DNA from: an uncultured Flavobacteriales bacterium
GTDB lineage: Bacteria > Bacteroidota > Bacteroidia > Flavobacteriales_D > Sanyastnellaceae
Length of the DNA: 7,944 bases
NCBI GenBank assembly: GCA_938092195.1
Contig: CALKHD010000047.1
Location: 1 to 7,944 of the forward strand
Reading direction: 5' to 3'
The notes beneath the pieces are model-generated. The model did not search any database. It saw nothing but the letters and a program-made list of their open reading frames with translations, and was not told the origin of the DNA. Positions 1-6,932 of this stretch are shown one piece after another. The position numbers and the translations under genes are program-made. How positions within the stretch are numbered: position 1 is the first letter of the stretch; each line of letters opens with the position of its first letter.

Positions 1-726
1 GACACCCAAGGATTTGATCCCGATGATCCCGACACTTTCATCGCTCTGGCTCTGAAACAGCAGATTTACTTGGACAAAAGCCTTGAATTGGCCGACCTGG
101 TCCAGACCCAGTTTCGCGATCGTGTAGGCCGGAAAGACCGCGGCGTGCGCCAAGCCCGATACTACGTCACCGCTTACGCCAACATGCCAAGTGTGTTGGT
201 GGAACTGGGGTTTCTGACCAACCCCACTGAAGAAGACTTCCTTCGTTCTGAACAAGGACAAGACTACATGGCCAGCGCCTTGTTCCGGGCATTCAGGTCC
301 TATGCCCAACATTGGTTCAGCCTGAACTCCGCCATGGACACGGACTTTCCTCTCCCTTCCGATGGAGGGCCTGAAAGCCCTTCTGCTGACCCCACAGTCG
401 AGCCATCCATCGCCCAAGAGGTGCCCGATTGGCACCAAGAGATCACTGGTGACTGCTCAGCCTCGGTTTGCTTTTCTGTGCAAGCCGCGAGCAACCGCTC
501 TGGAGAAACCCTCAAAGACGACCAAGGACACGTCATTCCCGAGGTGGTTCAACAAACCATCGGCAACGTTTACAAGTACCGGGTAGGCTCTACGCCTTCC
601 TATGCAAAAGCTTGCCAGATGCGCGATAACTTGCGGGAGAATGGTTTTCCAGACGCCTTTGTCTTGGCTTTTGAAGCAGGTCAACGAATCCCGCTTCAAG
701 ACGCCCTGAAAAAAGCAGGAAACTGA
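1..726 (+). CDS. N-acetylmuramoyl-L-alanine amidase (Amidase_3) with C-terminal SPOR-like domain, 5' partial
   Basis: The frame is open from base 1 to a TGA at 724-726, so the N-terminus, including the first zinc ligands, lies upstream. The visible 241 residues start inside an Amidase_3 catalytic domain. The segment SVLVELGFLTNPTEE carries the conserved catalytic glutamate (window residue 68, nt 202-204), and the preceding KDRGVRQARYYV stretch is typical of the family. These zinc enzymes cut the bond between N-acetylmuramic acid and L-alanine in periplasmic peptidoglycan, usually at division septa. An acidic Pro/Ser linker (about residues 112-145) leads to a SPOR-like region (about 157-232): FSVQAAS, then YKYRVGSTPSYAKACQ and NGFPDAFVLAF. 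This resembles the tail of Bacteroidota amidases, and SPOR domains bind denuded septal glycan. A TTG at 70 lies inside the catalytic domain and is not the start. The MCE gene follows after 14 nt, suggesting cotranscription. The family call is confident; the SPOR call is slightly less so. Confidence 0.93.
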   Translation, partial: DTQGFDPDDPDTFIALALKQQIYLDKSLELADLVQTQFRDRVGRKDRGVRQARYYVTAYANMPSVLVELGFLTNPTEEDFLRSEQGQDYMASALFRAFRSYAQHWFSLNSAMDTDFPLPSDGGPESPSADPTVEPSIAQEVPDWHQEITGDCSASVCFSVQAASNRSGETLKDDQGHVIPEVVQQTIGNVYKYRVGSTPSYAKACQMRDNLRENGFPDAFVLAFEAGQRIPLQDALKKAGN

Positions 727-740
727 CGAGCGAATCACGC

Positions 741-1781
741 ATGCAAAGAGGGAAAGAACTCAAAATCGGCATCCTCGTCCTTCTCGGGGCAGGCATCCTC
801 GTGCTCGGTGTGAATTACCTCAAGGGGTTCAATCCTTTGGGCCGAGGTGAGGAATTCCATGCCATTTATGACCGCGTGGATGGGCTTGCAGTCTCCAACC
901 CGGTAATTGTCAACGGATTTAAGGTGGGACAAGTGTCGAGCATCGACTTTGACTCCAAAGGAAACGGCTCGCTTCACGTGACCTTTCTCATTGACCAGCC
1001 CAACCTGCAAATGACCCGCGGAACTGTTGCAAGAATTGTCTCCAATGACCTCTTCGGAACCAAGGCCATTGACTTGATTGCCGGCCGGGGAAGCGGCATT
1101 GTTCAGTCTGGTGACACGCTGGCGTCCGAAATCGAAATGGGCATTGCGGAGTCTGTCAAACAAGAGCTCATCCCATTGAGGCAACGCACGGATCAGCTAA
1201 TCGCTGGCGTGGATGAAATCCTTCTGAACCTCCAAAGCGTATTCCAAGACAGTGCAACGCAAGGGCTGCCCAAGGCCTTTGAAAGCATTCAACGGACGAT
1301 GGAGAATTTGGAAAGCACCTCCAAAACCCTCGACCTCACCATCACGGAGAACAGATCCGCCTTGAAGGGCATTGTCGACAACATGGAGAGTTTGACCGGC
1401 TTTGTCAACAGCCAGCAAGGAGCACTGTCCAATGCCCTGGGCAACTTCAGCCAGATTTCTGATTCGCTGGCCGACCTGCAATTGTCCACCACGTTAAAAA
1501 GAGCAGACGCTTCAGTCGCAGAACTCAACCGCTTGCTGCAAGGCCTGAATGCCGGTGAGGGCAGCTTGGGTAAGCTGCTGAAAAGCGACAGTCTTCACGA
1601 TGGCTTGATGGCCACCAACAAGGAGATGCAATACCTCATCAACGACCTCTATTTGAACCCTCAGAGGTATGTGCGTGTTTCTGTTTTCGGAGGAAGAGAG
1701 AAGCGCAACTTGAGCGAAAAAGAACTCGAGCGATTGCAGCGGTTGATCAATGCAGAACTCGATGAACGCGCTGGCCAATAA
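741..1781 (+). CDS. MCE/MlaD family lipid-transport protein, membrane-anchored
   Basis: This 346-residue protein has a short positive N-terminus and one membrane segment (about 9-26), then an MCE domain (about 36-128). The domain's hallmarks are GLAVSNPVIVNGFKVGQV (48-65) and the LFGTKAIDLIAG stretch (104-115). MCE proteins form rings or tubes, usually hexameric, that carry phospholipids between inner and outer membranes with an Mla-type ABC transporter. Residues about 135-260 look helical and coiled-coil prone, as in family members that extend into the periplasm. The tail has GSLGKLLKSDSLHDGL (275-290) and NPQRYVRVSVFGG (306-318), a layout I associate with Bacteroidota MCE proteins. No permease (MlaE) or ATPase (MlaF) gene is in view, so its partners must be elsewhere. 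No Shine-Dalgarno sequence precedes the ATG, and the start is chosen because the membrane anchor follows directly. It probably shares a transcript with the upstream amidase. Confidence 0.92.
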   Translation: MQRGKELKIGILVLLGAGILVLGVNYLKGFNPLGRGEEFHAIYDRVDGLAVSNPVIVNGFKVGQVSSIDFDSKGNGSLHVTFLIDQPNLQMTRGTVARIVSNDLFGTKAIDLIAGRGSGIVQSGDTLASEIEMGIAESVKQELIPLRQRTDQLIAGVDEILLNLQSVFQDSATQGLPKAFESIQRTMENLESTSKTLDLTITENRSALKGIVDNMESLTGFVNSQQGALSNALGNFSQISDSLADLQLSTTLKRADASVAELNRLLQGLNAGEGSLGKLLKSDSLHDGLMATNKEMQYLINDLYLNPQRYVRVSVFGGREKRNLSEKELERLQRLINAELDERAGQ

Positions 1782-1809
1782 CCTCGACTGAATCCATCAC
1801 CCCATCGGA

Positions 1810-3183
1810 ATGACTCATTTTGTCGGACAATTGATTTTCGCCCTCCTTTTGGGAACCGCTGGGTTCCTGTTTGGGAAACGCATCCTGCAGATTCGGCGCA
1901 ACATCAATCTGGGACGCGACATCGACTTGAGCGACCGCAAAAGTGAACGTTGGGCCACCATGGCCAGGGTCGCCATGGGGCAGTCTAAAATGGTTGTGCG
2001 CCCCGTTGCGGGCATCATGCACATCGTCATCTATGCAGGTTTCATCCTCATCAACATCGAGGTTCTTGAGATTCTGGTGGATGGGCTTTTCGGCACGCAT
2101 CGGGTATTTGCGCCTTTCCTTGGCGGACTTTACGGCTTTTTGATTGGCACCTTCGAATGGTTGGCCCTTGGGGTTTTGGTGGCATGTGTGGTTTTCCTCG
2201 TTCGCCGAAACATCCTCCCCATCGCGCGCTTCAGAAGCCCAGAAATGAAGGGATGGCCAAAGAATGATGCCAACATCATTCTCGCCGTCGAGGTGTTGCT
2301 CATGTTTGCCTTCTTGTCCATGAATGCAGCCGACAGCATCGCCCAAGCCCGCATTCTGGAAGGCGTTTGGACAGACGCCCATCACTACATCAATGCGGGT
2401 TCCTTTCCGGTCAGTCAATGGCTGGCGCCTCTTTATGCCGGATTGTCCGATGCGGGAATCGTGGCTGTGGAGCGAGGAGCATGGTGGTTTCACATCGTGG
2501 GCATACTGGCCTTCTTGGTCTATGTGCCTTACAGCAAGCACTTCCACATTTTCTTGGCCTTCCCCAATACGTGGTACAGCGACTTGACCCCTTCTGGTAG
2601 CCTCGACAACATGGCTTCTGTGAAAAAGGAAGTGGACCTGATGATGTCTGGCGACCCCTTTGCAGCGCCCGCTGAACCTGCAGGAGATGTGCCCGCCGAG
2701 CCAGCGCGTTTCGGCGCGAAAGACGCCACAGACTTGACTTGGAAACAGCTCATGGAGGCCTATAGCTGCACAGAATGCGGTCGGTGCACCTCAGTTTGTC
2801 CAGCCAACGCCACAGGGAAGCTGCTGAGCCCCAGGAAGATCATGATGGACACCCGTGACCGGATTGAAGAAATTGGCAAAGCCAAAGACGCCAGCACGGA
2901 TCATCCTGACACTGCAGATGGAAAGACCTTGCTCGGTGACTACATCAGCGAGGAAGAATTATGGGCTTGCACCAGTTGCCAGGCTTGCGTGGATGCCTGC
3001 CCCATCAACATCAGCCCCATGGGCATCATCCTCGACATGCGCAGAAGCTTGATCATGGAAGATTCTAAGGCACCTGAACCCATCACCGCCATGTTCAACA
3101 ACGTTGAAAACAATGGCGCCCCTTGGGCTTTCCCTGCCGCAGATCGCGGAAAATGGACCGATGAACTTTCCTCCGAATCCTGA
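1810..3183 (+). CDS. Membrane-bound (Fe-S) protein: NarI/HdrE-like membrane domain fused to a two-cluster ferredoxin domain
   Basis: This 457-residue protein joins two parts. Residues 1-250 hold about five membrane segments (near 4-24, 66-90, 105-131, 154-176, 225-247). Histidines at 71 and 228, and the SKHFHIF motif with H244 and H246, are plausible b-heme ligands or quinone-side residues, as in NarI/HdrE-like subunits. After a Pro/Ala-rich linker (about 284-300) comes a cytoplasmic ferredoxin-like domain. Its cysteines are C320, C323, C326, C330 (CTECGRCTSVCP) and C387, C390, C393, C397 (CTSCQACVDACP), enough for two [4Fe-4S] clusters. The arrangement matches the membrane and ferredoxin part of HdrE/HdrD-type or EtfD-type reductases that feed electrons to quinone. 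The next gene, 10 nt downstream, supplies the CCG domain that such enzymes need, so the two products very likely form one complex. The electron donor cannot be read from the sequence; electron-transfer flavoprotein is a reasonable guess, lactate or glycerol-3-phosphate systems less so. Confidence 0.88.
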   Translation: MTHFVGQLIFALLLGTAGFLFGKRILQIRRNINLGRDIDLSDRKSERWATMARVAMGQSKMVVRPVAGIMHIVIYAGFILINIEVLEILVDGLFGTHRVFAPFLGGLYGFLIGTFEWLALGVLVACVVFLVRRNILPIARFRSPEMKGWPKNDANIILAVEVLLMFAFLSMNAADSIAQARILEGVWTDAHHYINAGSFPVSQWLAPLYAGLSDAGIVAVERGAWWFHIVGILAFLVYVPYSKHFHIFLAFPNTWYSDLTPSGSLDNMASVKKEVDLMMSGDPFAAPAEPAGDVPAEPARFGAKDATDLTWKQLMEAYSCTECGRCTSVCPANATGKLLSPRKIMMDTRDRIEEIGKAKDASTDHPDTADGKTLLGDYISEEELWACTSCQACVDACPINISPMGIILDMRRSLIMEDSKAPEPITAMFNNVENNGAPWAFPAADRGKWTDELSSES

Positions 3184-3193
3184 CCACTGAAAC

Positions 3194-3985
3194 ATGGCTT
3201 TGACTGTCCCCACACTTGCAGAAATGAACGCCCGAGGAGAAAGCACAGAGGTGCTTTTCTGGGTGGGCTGCGCAGGCAGTTTCGACGACCGAGCAAAACG
3301 CATCACCAAGGCCATTGCCCGCATCCTTCATGCTGCCGAAGTGCCATTTGCCGTGCTTGGCGCGGAAGAGAGTTGCACCGGTGACCCGGCGAAGCGCGCA
3401 GGAAACGAATTCCTCTTCCAAATGCAAGCCGCTCAGAACATTGCTGTGCTCAATGGCTACGGCGTCAAGCGCATCGTTACCGGATGCCCCCACTGTTTCA
3501 ACACGCTGAAAAACGAATACCCTGAACTCGGGGGAGAGTATGAAGTGCTGCACCACACGCAGTTCATTCAACAGCTGATCAACGACGGTCGACTTCGGAT
3601 TTCAGATGGGAATCCTTTCAAGGGCAGGCGTATCACGTTTCACGACCCCTGTTACCTGGGCCGTGGAAATGGAGAATACGATGCACCTCGTGCGGCCCTT
3701 GAGGCATTGGACGCCGACTTGGTCGAAATGCGACGGTGCAAAAAGAACGGATTGTGCTGCGGCGCTGGCGGCGCACAAATGTTCAAGGATGCAGAAAAAG
3801 GAGACCGTGAAGTCAACCACGAACGCACAGATGATGTGTTGGCCTCCGGGGCCAAGGTGGTTGCCACAGGTTGTCCCTTTTGCAACACCATGATGACCGA
3901 TGGCGTGAAAAACGCCGAGCGAGAAGAGGACATCGATGTCAAGGACATCGCAGAATTGATTGCAGAAGCAGCCGACCTGCTTTAA
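3194..3985 (+). CDS. (Fe-S)-binding protein with two CCG (HdrB/HdrD-like) domains
   Basis: This 263-residue protein has the two cysteine-rich CCG repeats found in HdrB, HdrD, LutA, GlpC and succinate dehydrogenase SdhE. The second repeat is complete: C153 (DPCYLGRG), C188-C189 (LCCGAGG) and C227-x-x-C230 (TGCPFC), able to hold a non-cubane or conventional [4Fe-4S] cluster. The first repeat is degenerate: C26 (WVGCAGS), C61 followed by Thr (ESCTGDP) and C98-x-x-C101 (TGCPHC), so one cysteine of the usual pair is missing. There is no membrane segment; it is presumably cytoplasmic and docked on the product of the gene 10 nt upstream, accepting electrons from a soluble donor and passing them to the ferredoxin clusters. 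In the mycobacterial EtfD-type protein the same parts are fused in one chain. The exact donor and reaction are inferred, not seen. Confidence 0.9.
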   Translation: MALTVPTLAEMNARGESTEVLFWVGCAGSFDDRAKRITKAIARILHAAEVPFAVLGAEESCTGDPAKRAGNEFLFQMQAAQNIAVLNGYGVKRIVTGCPHCFNTLKNEYPELGGEYEVLHHTQFIQQLINDGRLRISDGNPFKGRRITFHDPCYLGRGNGEYDAPRAALEALDADLVEMRRCKKNGLCCGAGGAQMFKDAEKGDREVNHERTDDVLASGAKVVATGCPFCNTMMTDGVKNAEREEDIDVKDIAELIAEAADLL

Positions 3986-4004
3986 ACCCATATTCACAAC
4001 CCAC

Positions 4005-4027
4005 CTGTGACCACTCTAAAGTCACAG
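4005..4027. repeat. 7-bp perfect inverted repeat upstream of fabG
   Basis: CTGTGAC (4005-4011) and GTCACAG (4021-4027) are perfect inverted copies separated by 9 nt, in the 55-nt gap between the CCG-protein gene and fabG and ending 13 nt before the fabG ATG. No run of T follows, so it is not a standard intrinsic terminator. It could be a dimeric regulator's operator or a small hairpin in the mRNA leader. The half-sites resemble the TGTGA/TCACA half-sites of CRP/FNR-type regulators, but the spacing between them is 11 instead of 6. Seven-base arms can arise by chance, so function is unproven. Confidence 0.4.
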
Positions 4028-4040
4028 TGAACACCACAAC

Positions 4041-4787
4041 ATGGCCCTATTAGAAGGAAAAATCGCATTGATCACAGGCGCATCGAGAGGCATCGGAAAG
4101 TCCATAGCACAACGCTATGTCAAAGAAGGAGCCACCGTGGCATTCACCTACCGCAGCAGCGACGAAAAGGCACGGGAACTTGAGGCCGAGCTCACCGCCT
4201 CTGGTGGAACCGCAAAGGGATTTAAATCCGATGCAGGAAGCCTGGCGGAAAGTGAAACCTTGGTCAAAGAGGTCGTTGAGGCTTTTGGGACCGTCGACAT
4301 TTTGATCAACAACGCGGGCATCACGCGAGACACCCTCCTCATGCGCATGTCCGAGGAGCAGTGGGACGACATCATGCAGGTCAATTTGAAGAGCTGCTTC
4401 AACCTCACCAAAGCTGTTTTGAGAACCATGCTGAAAGCGAGATCTGGAAGCATCATCAACATGTCCAGTGTGGTGGGCATTCAAGGCAATGCGGGACAAG
4501 CCAACTACGCCGCTTCGAAAGCGGGAATTTTGGGTTTCACAAAAAGCGTGGCTTTGGAATTGGGAAGCCGGAACATCCGCAGCAACGCCATTGCTCCTGG
4601 GTTCATCGAGACAGAGATGACCGAGGCTTTGGATGAAGCAACCGTGCAAGGCTGGCGCGAATCCATTCCATTGAAACGGGGAGGAAAACCTGAAGATGTG
4701 GCCGATGCTTGCGTCTTCCTCGGCTCAGACATGAGCACCTACATCACCGGACAAACCCTGTCCGTGGATGGGGGCATGCGGATGTAA
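4041..4787 (+). CDS. fabG: 3-oxoacyl-[acyl-carrier-protein] reductase FabG
   Basis: FabG reduces 3-oxoacyl-ACP to (R)-3-hydroxyacyl-ACP with NADPH, the first reduction in each round of type II fatty-acid elongation, in the cytoplasm. The 248-residue length is standard for this short-chain dehydrogenase. The nucleotide-binding motif is TGASRGIG (12-19), the NNAG motif is at 90-93, and the catalytic residues are N117 region, S143, Y156 and K160 within NMSSVVGIQGNAGQANYAASK. RSNAIAPGFIETEMT and the terminal DGGMRM are also typical of FabG. The start gives the family's usual N-terminus, MALLEGKIALITGA, and has no Shine-Dalgarno sequence ahead of it. Other type II fatty-acid genes such as acpP or fabF are not adjacent. 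The VWA-like gene follows after 9 nt. A PhaB-type acetoacetyl-CoA reductase is a less likely reading, as no polyhydroxyalkanoate genes are near. Confidence 0.93.
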   Translation: MALLEGKIALITGASRGIGKSIAQRYVKEGATVAFTYRSSDEKARELEAELTASGGTAKGFKSDAGSLAESETLVKEVVEAFGTVDILINNAGITRDTLLMRMSEEQWDDIMQVNLKSCFNLTKAVLRTMLKARSGSIINMSSVVGIQGNAGQANYAASKAGILGFTKSVALELGSRNIRSNAIAPGFIETEMTEALDEATVQGWRESIPLKRGGKPEDVADACVFLGSDMSTYITGQTLSVDGGMRM

Positions 4788-4796
4788 CTTCGCGCC

Positions 4797-6896
4797 ATGC
4801 GCGATCTCGTTCTCGACGCCCCTTTTTTTCAAGTCGCGCTGGCGCTCACCCTTGTGGTGGCTGCTTCTGCACTGCTGTACCGCATCGACCGAGGAAACCG
4901 CCACCTCCACCCTGGTTTGAGGGCGGGTCTTGGTGTACTCCGCGCCATGACCTTGGCCGTGCTCGTGCTTCTGTTGTTCCGCCCCGTGCTCCGAACAGAA
5001 GAACGAAACACCAGCCAGCCTGCTCTAATCGTCCTTCAGGACATGAGCGCTTCCATCTTGGATGAACATCCCCAATGGAAAGACAGCCTGAATCAATGGC
5101 TCACTGCACTGCCCGCCCAAGAGGGCCAGCCAGGTGCAGCCCTCAAGGCCTATTCATTTGGAGCCGAGTTAACCCCGTGGGATGCCGAATCAGAATCACG
5201 CGCCCCCATCACAGATTTGTCGACCCCGCTCGAGCTTCTGCAAGGCCAGTGGGCGGGCCGTCCCATCGGCGCCGTGGTGATCGCCACTGATGGGCGATTC
5301 AACCGAGGCCGCGATCCTGAAGCAGAAGGGGTTCGCTTTGGCGCACCCGTGCACTTCATTCGTCTGGGAGACACCACCTGGCGCAAGGACATTCGGATCG
5401 ACCAATTGCTCCACAATGATGTCGCCGGACTCGGAAATCAATTCCCCATTGAAGTCGAGGTGGGAAGCAACGGACACGCGGGCTCTGTGGGCGTCACCCT
5501 TTCAGGGGCTGGCATTCGACAACGCCAAGAGGTAGAGGTGCTTCAAAATGGGGTGCCTTCCAAAGTCACCTTCCTCATCGAAGCAACCAAGCCAGGTCTT
5601 CAGCGATACTCCGTGGCCATTGACGAGGTGGAAGGAGAAGTCAACACATCGAACAACCGACGCACAGTCACCGTCGACATCATTGAACGACGAAAACGCA
5701 TCCTTCTGACCGGACCAGCTCCTCACCCAGACCGAGGGGCTTGGGGGAATGCCCTCTCAGAAAACGCCAATTACGAGGTGGTCCAACAATCCATCGACGA
5801 CTGGAATCCCGCCGACCTTGCAGGTGCCAACCCTTGGAATGCCGTTTACTTCTTTGGCTTTGATCCGGGAGACAATGCCGTTCGAAAAGCACACAACGAA
5901 GCCCAAGAAGCGGGAGTACCCATGGGCCTCATCGTGGATCCAGAAGCCGACTTTGCTGCATTGGCGCAGTTGGGATTGGGATTGAACTTCTCCCCCACAC
6001 GCCAAGGGTTGACCACCGATCCGAAAGGAAGCTTGAATCCGGCATTCCCCCACTTCGAATTGGATGACGCCTTGGAAACCATGCTGGCTGAAGTCCCCCC
6101 TCTTGTTTCACCCTTTGGCGAGGCGGATTGGGGCCCAGGCCACACTCCACTCCTGTACCAGCGAATTGGCGGCATTTCCACTGAGTACCCCCTGTTGACC
6201 GTGTCTCAAACTTCGAAGGGGCGTATGATGGTGCTTTTGGGAGAAGGATCATGGCGTTGGCGCCAAGTCGGATACCTGCGCACGGGAAGCCATGAGCGGT
6301 TTGACGAGCTGGTCGGAAAAGTGACTCAGTACTTGACCTCGGACCCAGGGGTGGACCGTTTCCGCATCGATGGCCCTAGGCTTCTCGATGAAGACCAGCG
6401 TCTCACCTTCCAAGCCCGGGTGTATGACGCCACCCTGCAACCCCTTCAAGGCGCCGACATCTCACTGACCCTAAAAGACAGCGTGGGAAGCTCTTATGAC
6501 TTCAGGTTTTCTTCGGCTCCATCCGGAGGATATACCCTCGACGCTGGTCGTCTCCCCAAAGGCAACTATACATGGAGGGCAGAAACAGATGTCGCCGGAC
6601 AACCCTATCGCCAATCTGGCAATGTGGACATTCGCGGCATTCAACTGGAACTGAACGGCCGACCAGCCGAGCATGACCGCCTGAGGCGCATCGCAGAGCG
6701 GACCGGCGGGCAGACCTTTTTGCCCGAGCAGTTGGAGGACTTAACGAAAACGCTCGCCAGCTCAGCGAGCTTCACCCCCGAACTTTCCTTGTCCGAAAGA
6801 CTTCAAGATCTGATTGGCTGGAAAACCCTTCTCTACGTCCTCACTCTCCTGTTGACCTTGGAGTGGATGGCTCGTCGTTGGGCTGGAACTTATTAA
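4797..6896 (+). CDS. VWA-like membrane protein with possible glutamine-amidotransferase-like fold, unknown function
   Basis: This 699-residue protein has two N-terminal membrane segments (about 10-28 and 46-63) and one near the C-terminus (about 675-690), with a large domain between them, probably periplasmic. Residues about 75-190 look like a von Willebrand A domain: a MIDAS-type D82-M-S84-A-S86 motif after a hydrophobic strand, a candidate threonine at 143, and ATDG with D165. A beta-rich, Ig-like stretch (about 200-295) follows. The region about 300-510, including RILLTGPAPHPDRG and GEGSWRWRQVGY (482-493), recalls the glutamine-amidotransferase-like fold in bacterial membrane proteins of this build. 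A second beta-sandwich-like part (about 520-615) precedes the C-terminal anchor. The protein has no cysteine at all, so a cysteine-dependent amidotransferase activity is excluded. It starts 9 nt after fabG stops, so cotranscription is likely. VWA proteins commonly bind partners through a metal ion; the partner here is unknown. The gene is real; the domain reading is moderately sure. Confidence 0.8.
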   Translation: MRDLVLDAPFFQVALALTLVVAASALLYRIDRGNRHLHPGLRAGLGVLRAMTLAVLVLLLFRPVLRTEERNTSQPALIVLQDMSASILDEHPQWKDSLNQWLTALPAQEGQPGAALKAYSFGAELTPWDAESESRAPITDLSTPLELLQGQWAGRPIGAVVIATDGRFNRGRDPEAEGVRFGAPVHFIRLGDTTWRKDIRIDQLLHNDVAGLGNQFPIEVEVGSNGHAGSVGVTLSGAGIRQRQEVEVLQNGVPSKVTFLIEATKPGLQRYSVAIDEVEGEVNTSNNRRTVTVDIIERRKRILLTGPAPHPDRGAWGNALSENANYEVVQQSIDDWNPADLAGANPWNAVYFFGFDPGDNAVRKAHNEAQEAGVPMGLIVDPEADFAALAQLGLGLNFSPTRQGLTTDPKGSLNPAFPHFELDDALETMLAEVPPLVSPFGEADWGPGHTPLLYQRIGGISTEYPLLTVSQTSKGRMMVLLGEGSWRWRQVGYLRTGSHERFDELVGKVTQYLTSDPGVDRFRIDGPRLLDEDQRLTFQARVYDATLQPLQGADISLTLKDSVGSSYDFRFSSAPSGGYTLDAGRLPKGNYTWRAETDVAGQPYRQSGNVDIRGIQLELNGRPAEHDRLRRIAERTGGQTFLPEQLEDLTKTLASSASFTPELSLSERLQDLIGWKTLLYVLTLLLTLEWMARRWAGTY

Positions 6897-6932
6897 CGTC
6901 CATTTCCCCTTTGAAGGGTGTAGATTCGGGGC

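Noticed and set aside
1747..2547. 266-codon open frame on the minus strand opposite the MCE and Fe-S genes
   Set aside because: Its translation is low in hydrophobic structure and resembles no family, while the opposite strand encodes a clear membrane Fe-S protein; it is a shadow of that gene's codon bias.
4050..4649. 199-codon open frame on the minus strand opposite fabG
   Set aside because: It lies fully antisense to a well-conserved enzyme and its translation shows no recognisable motif.
4748..4764. CGGACA/TGTCCG inverted repeat
   Set aside because: It lies inside fabG, in codons for the conserved TGQTLSVDGG region, so protein constraint explains it.
6752..6770. GCTCGC/GCGAGC hairpin
   Set aside because: It is within the VWA-like coding region, has no T run after it, and a 6-bp arm is expected by chance at this length.
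6907..6918. CCCTT-TG-AAGGG palindrome in the gap before the prohibitin gene
   Set aside because: The loop is too tight for a stable hairpin and no T run follows, so it is not a terminator.
6921..6928. TAGATTCG resembling a Bacteroidota -7 promoter element (TAnnTTTG) before the prohibitin gene
   Set aside because: It sits only 4 nt from the start codon, so transcription would begin at or inside the coding region, and no -33 TTTG lies at the expected distance.
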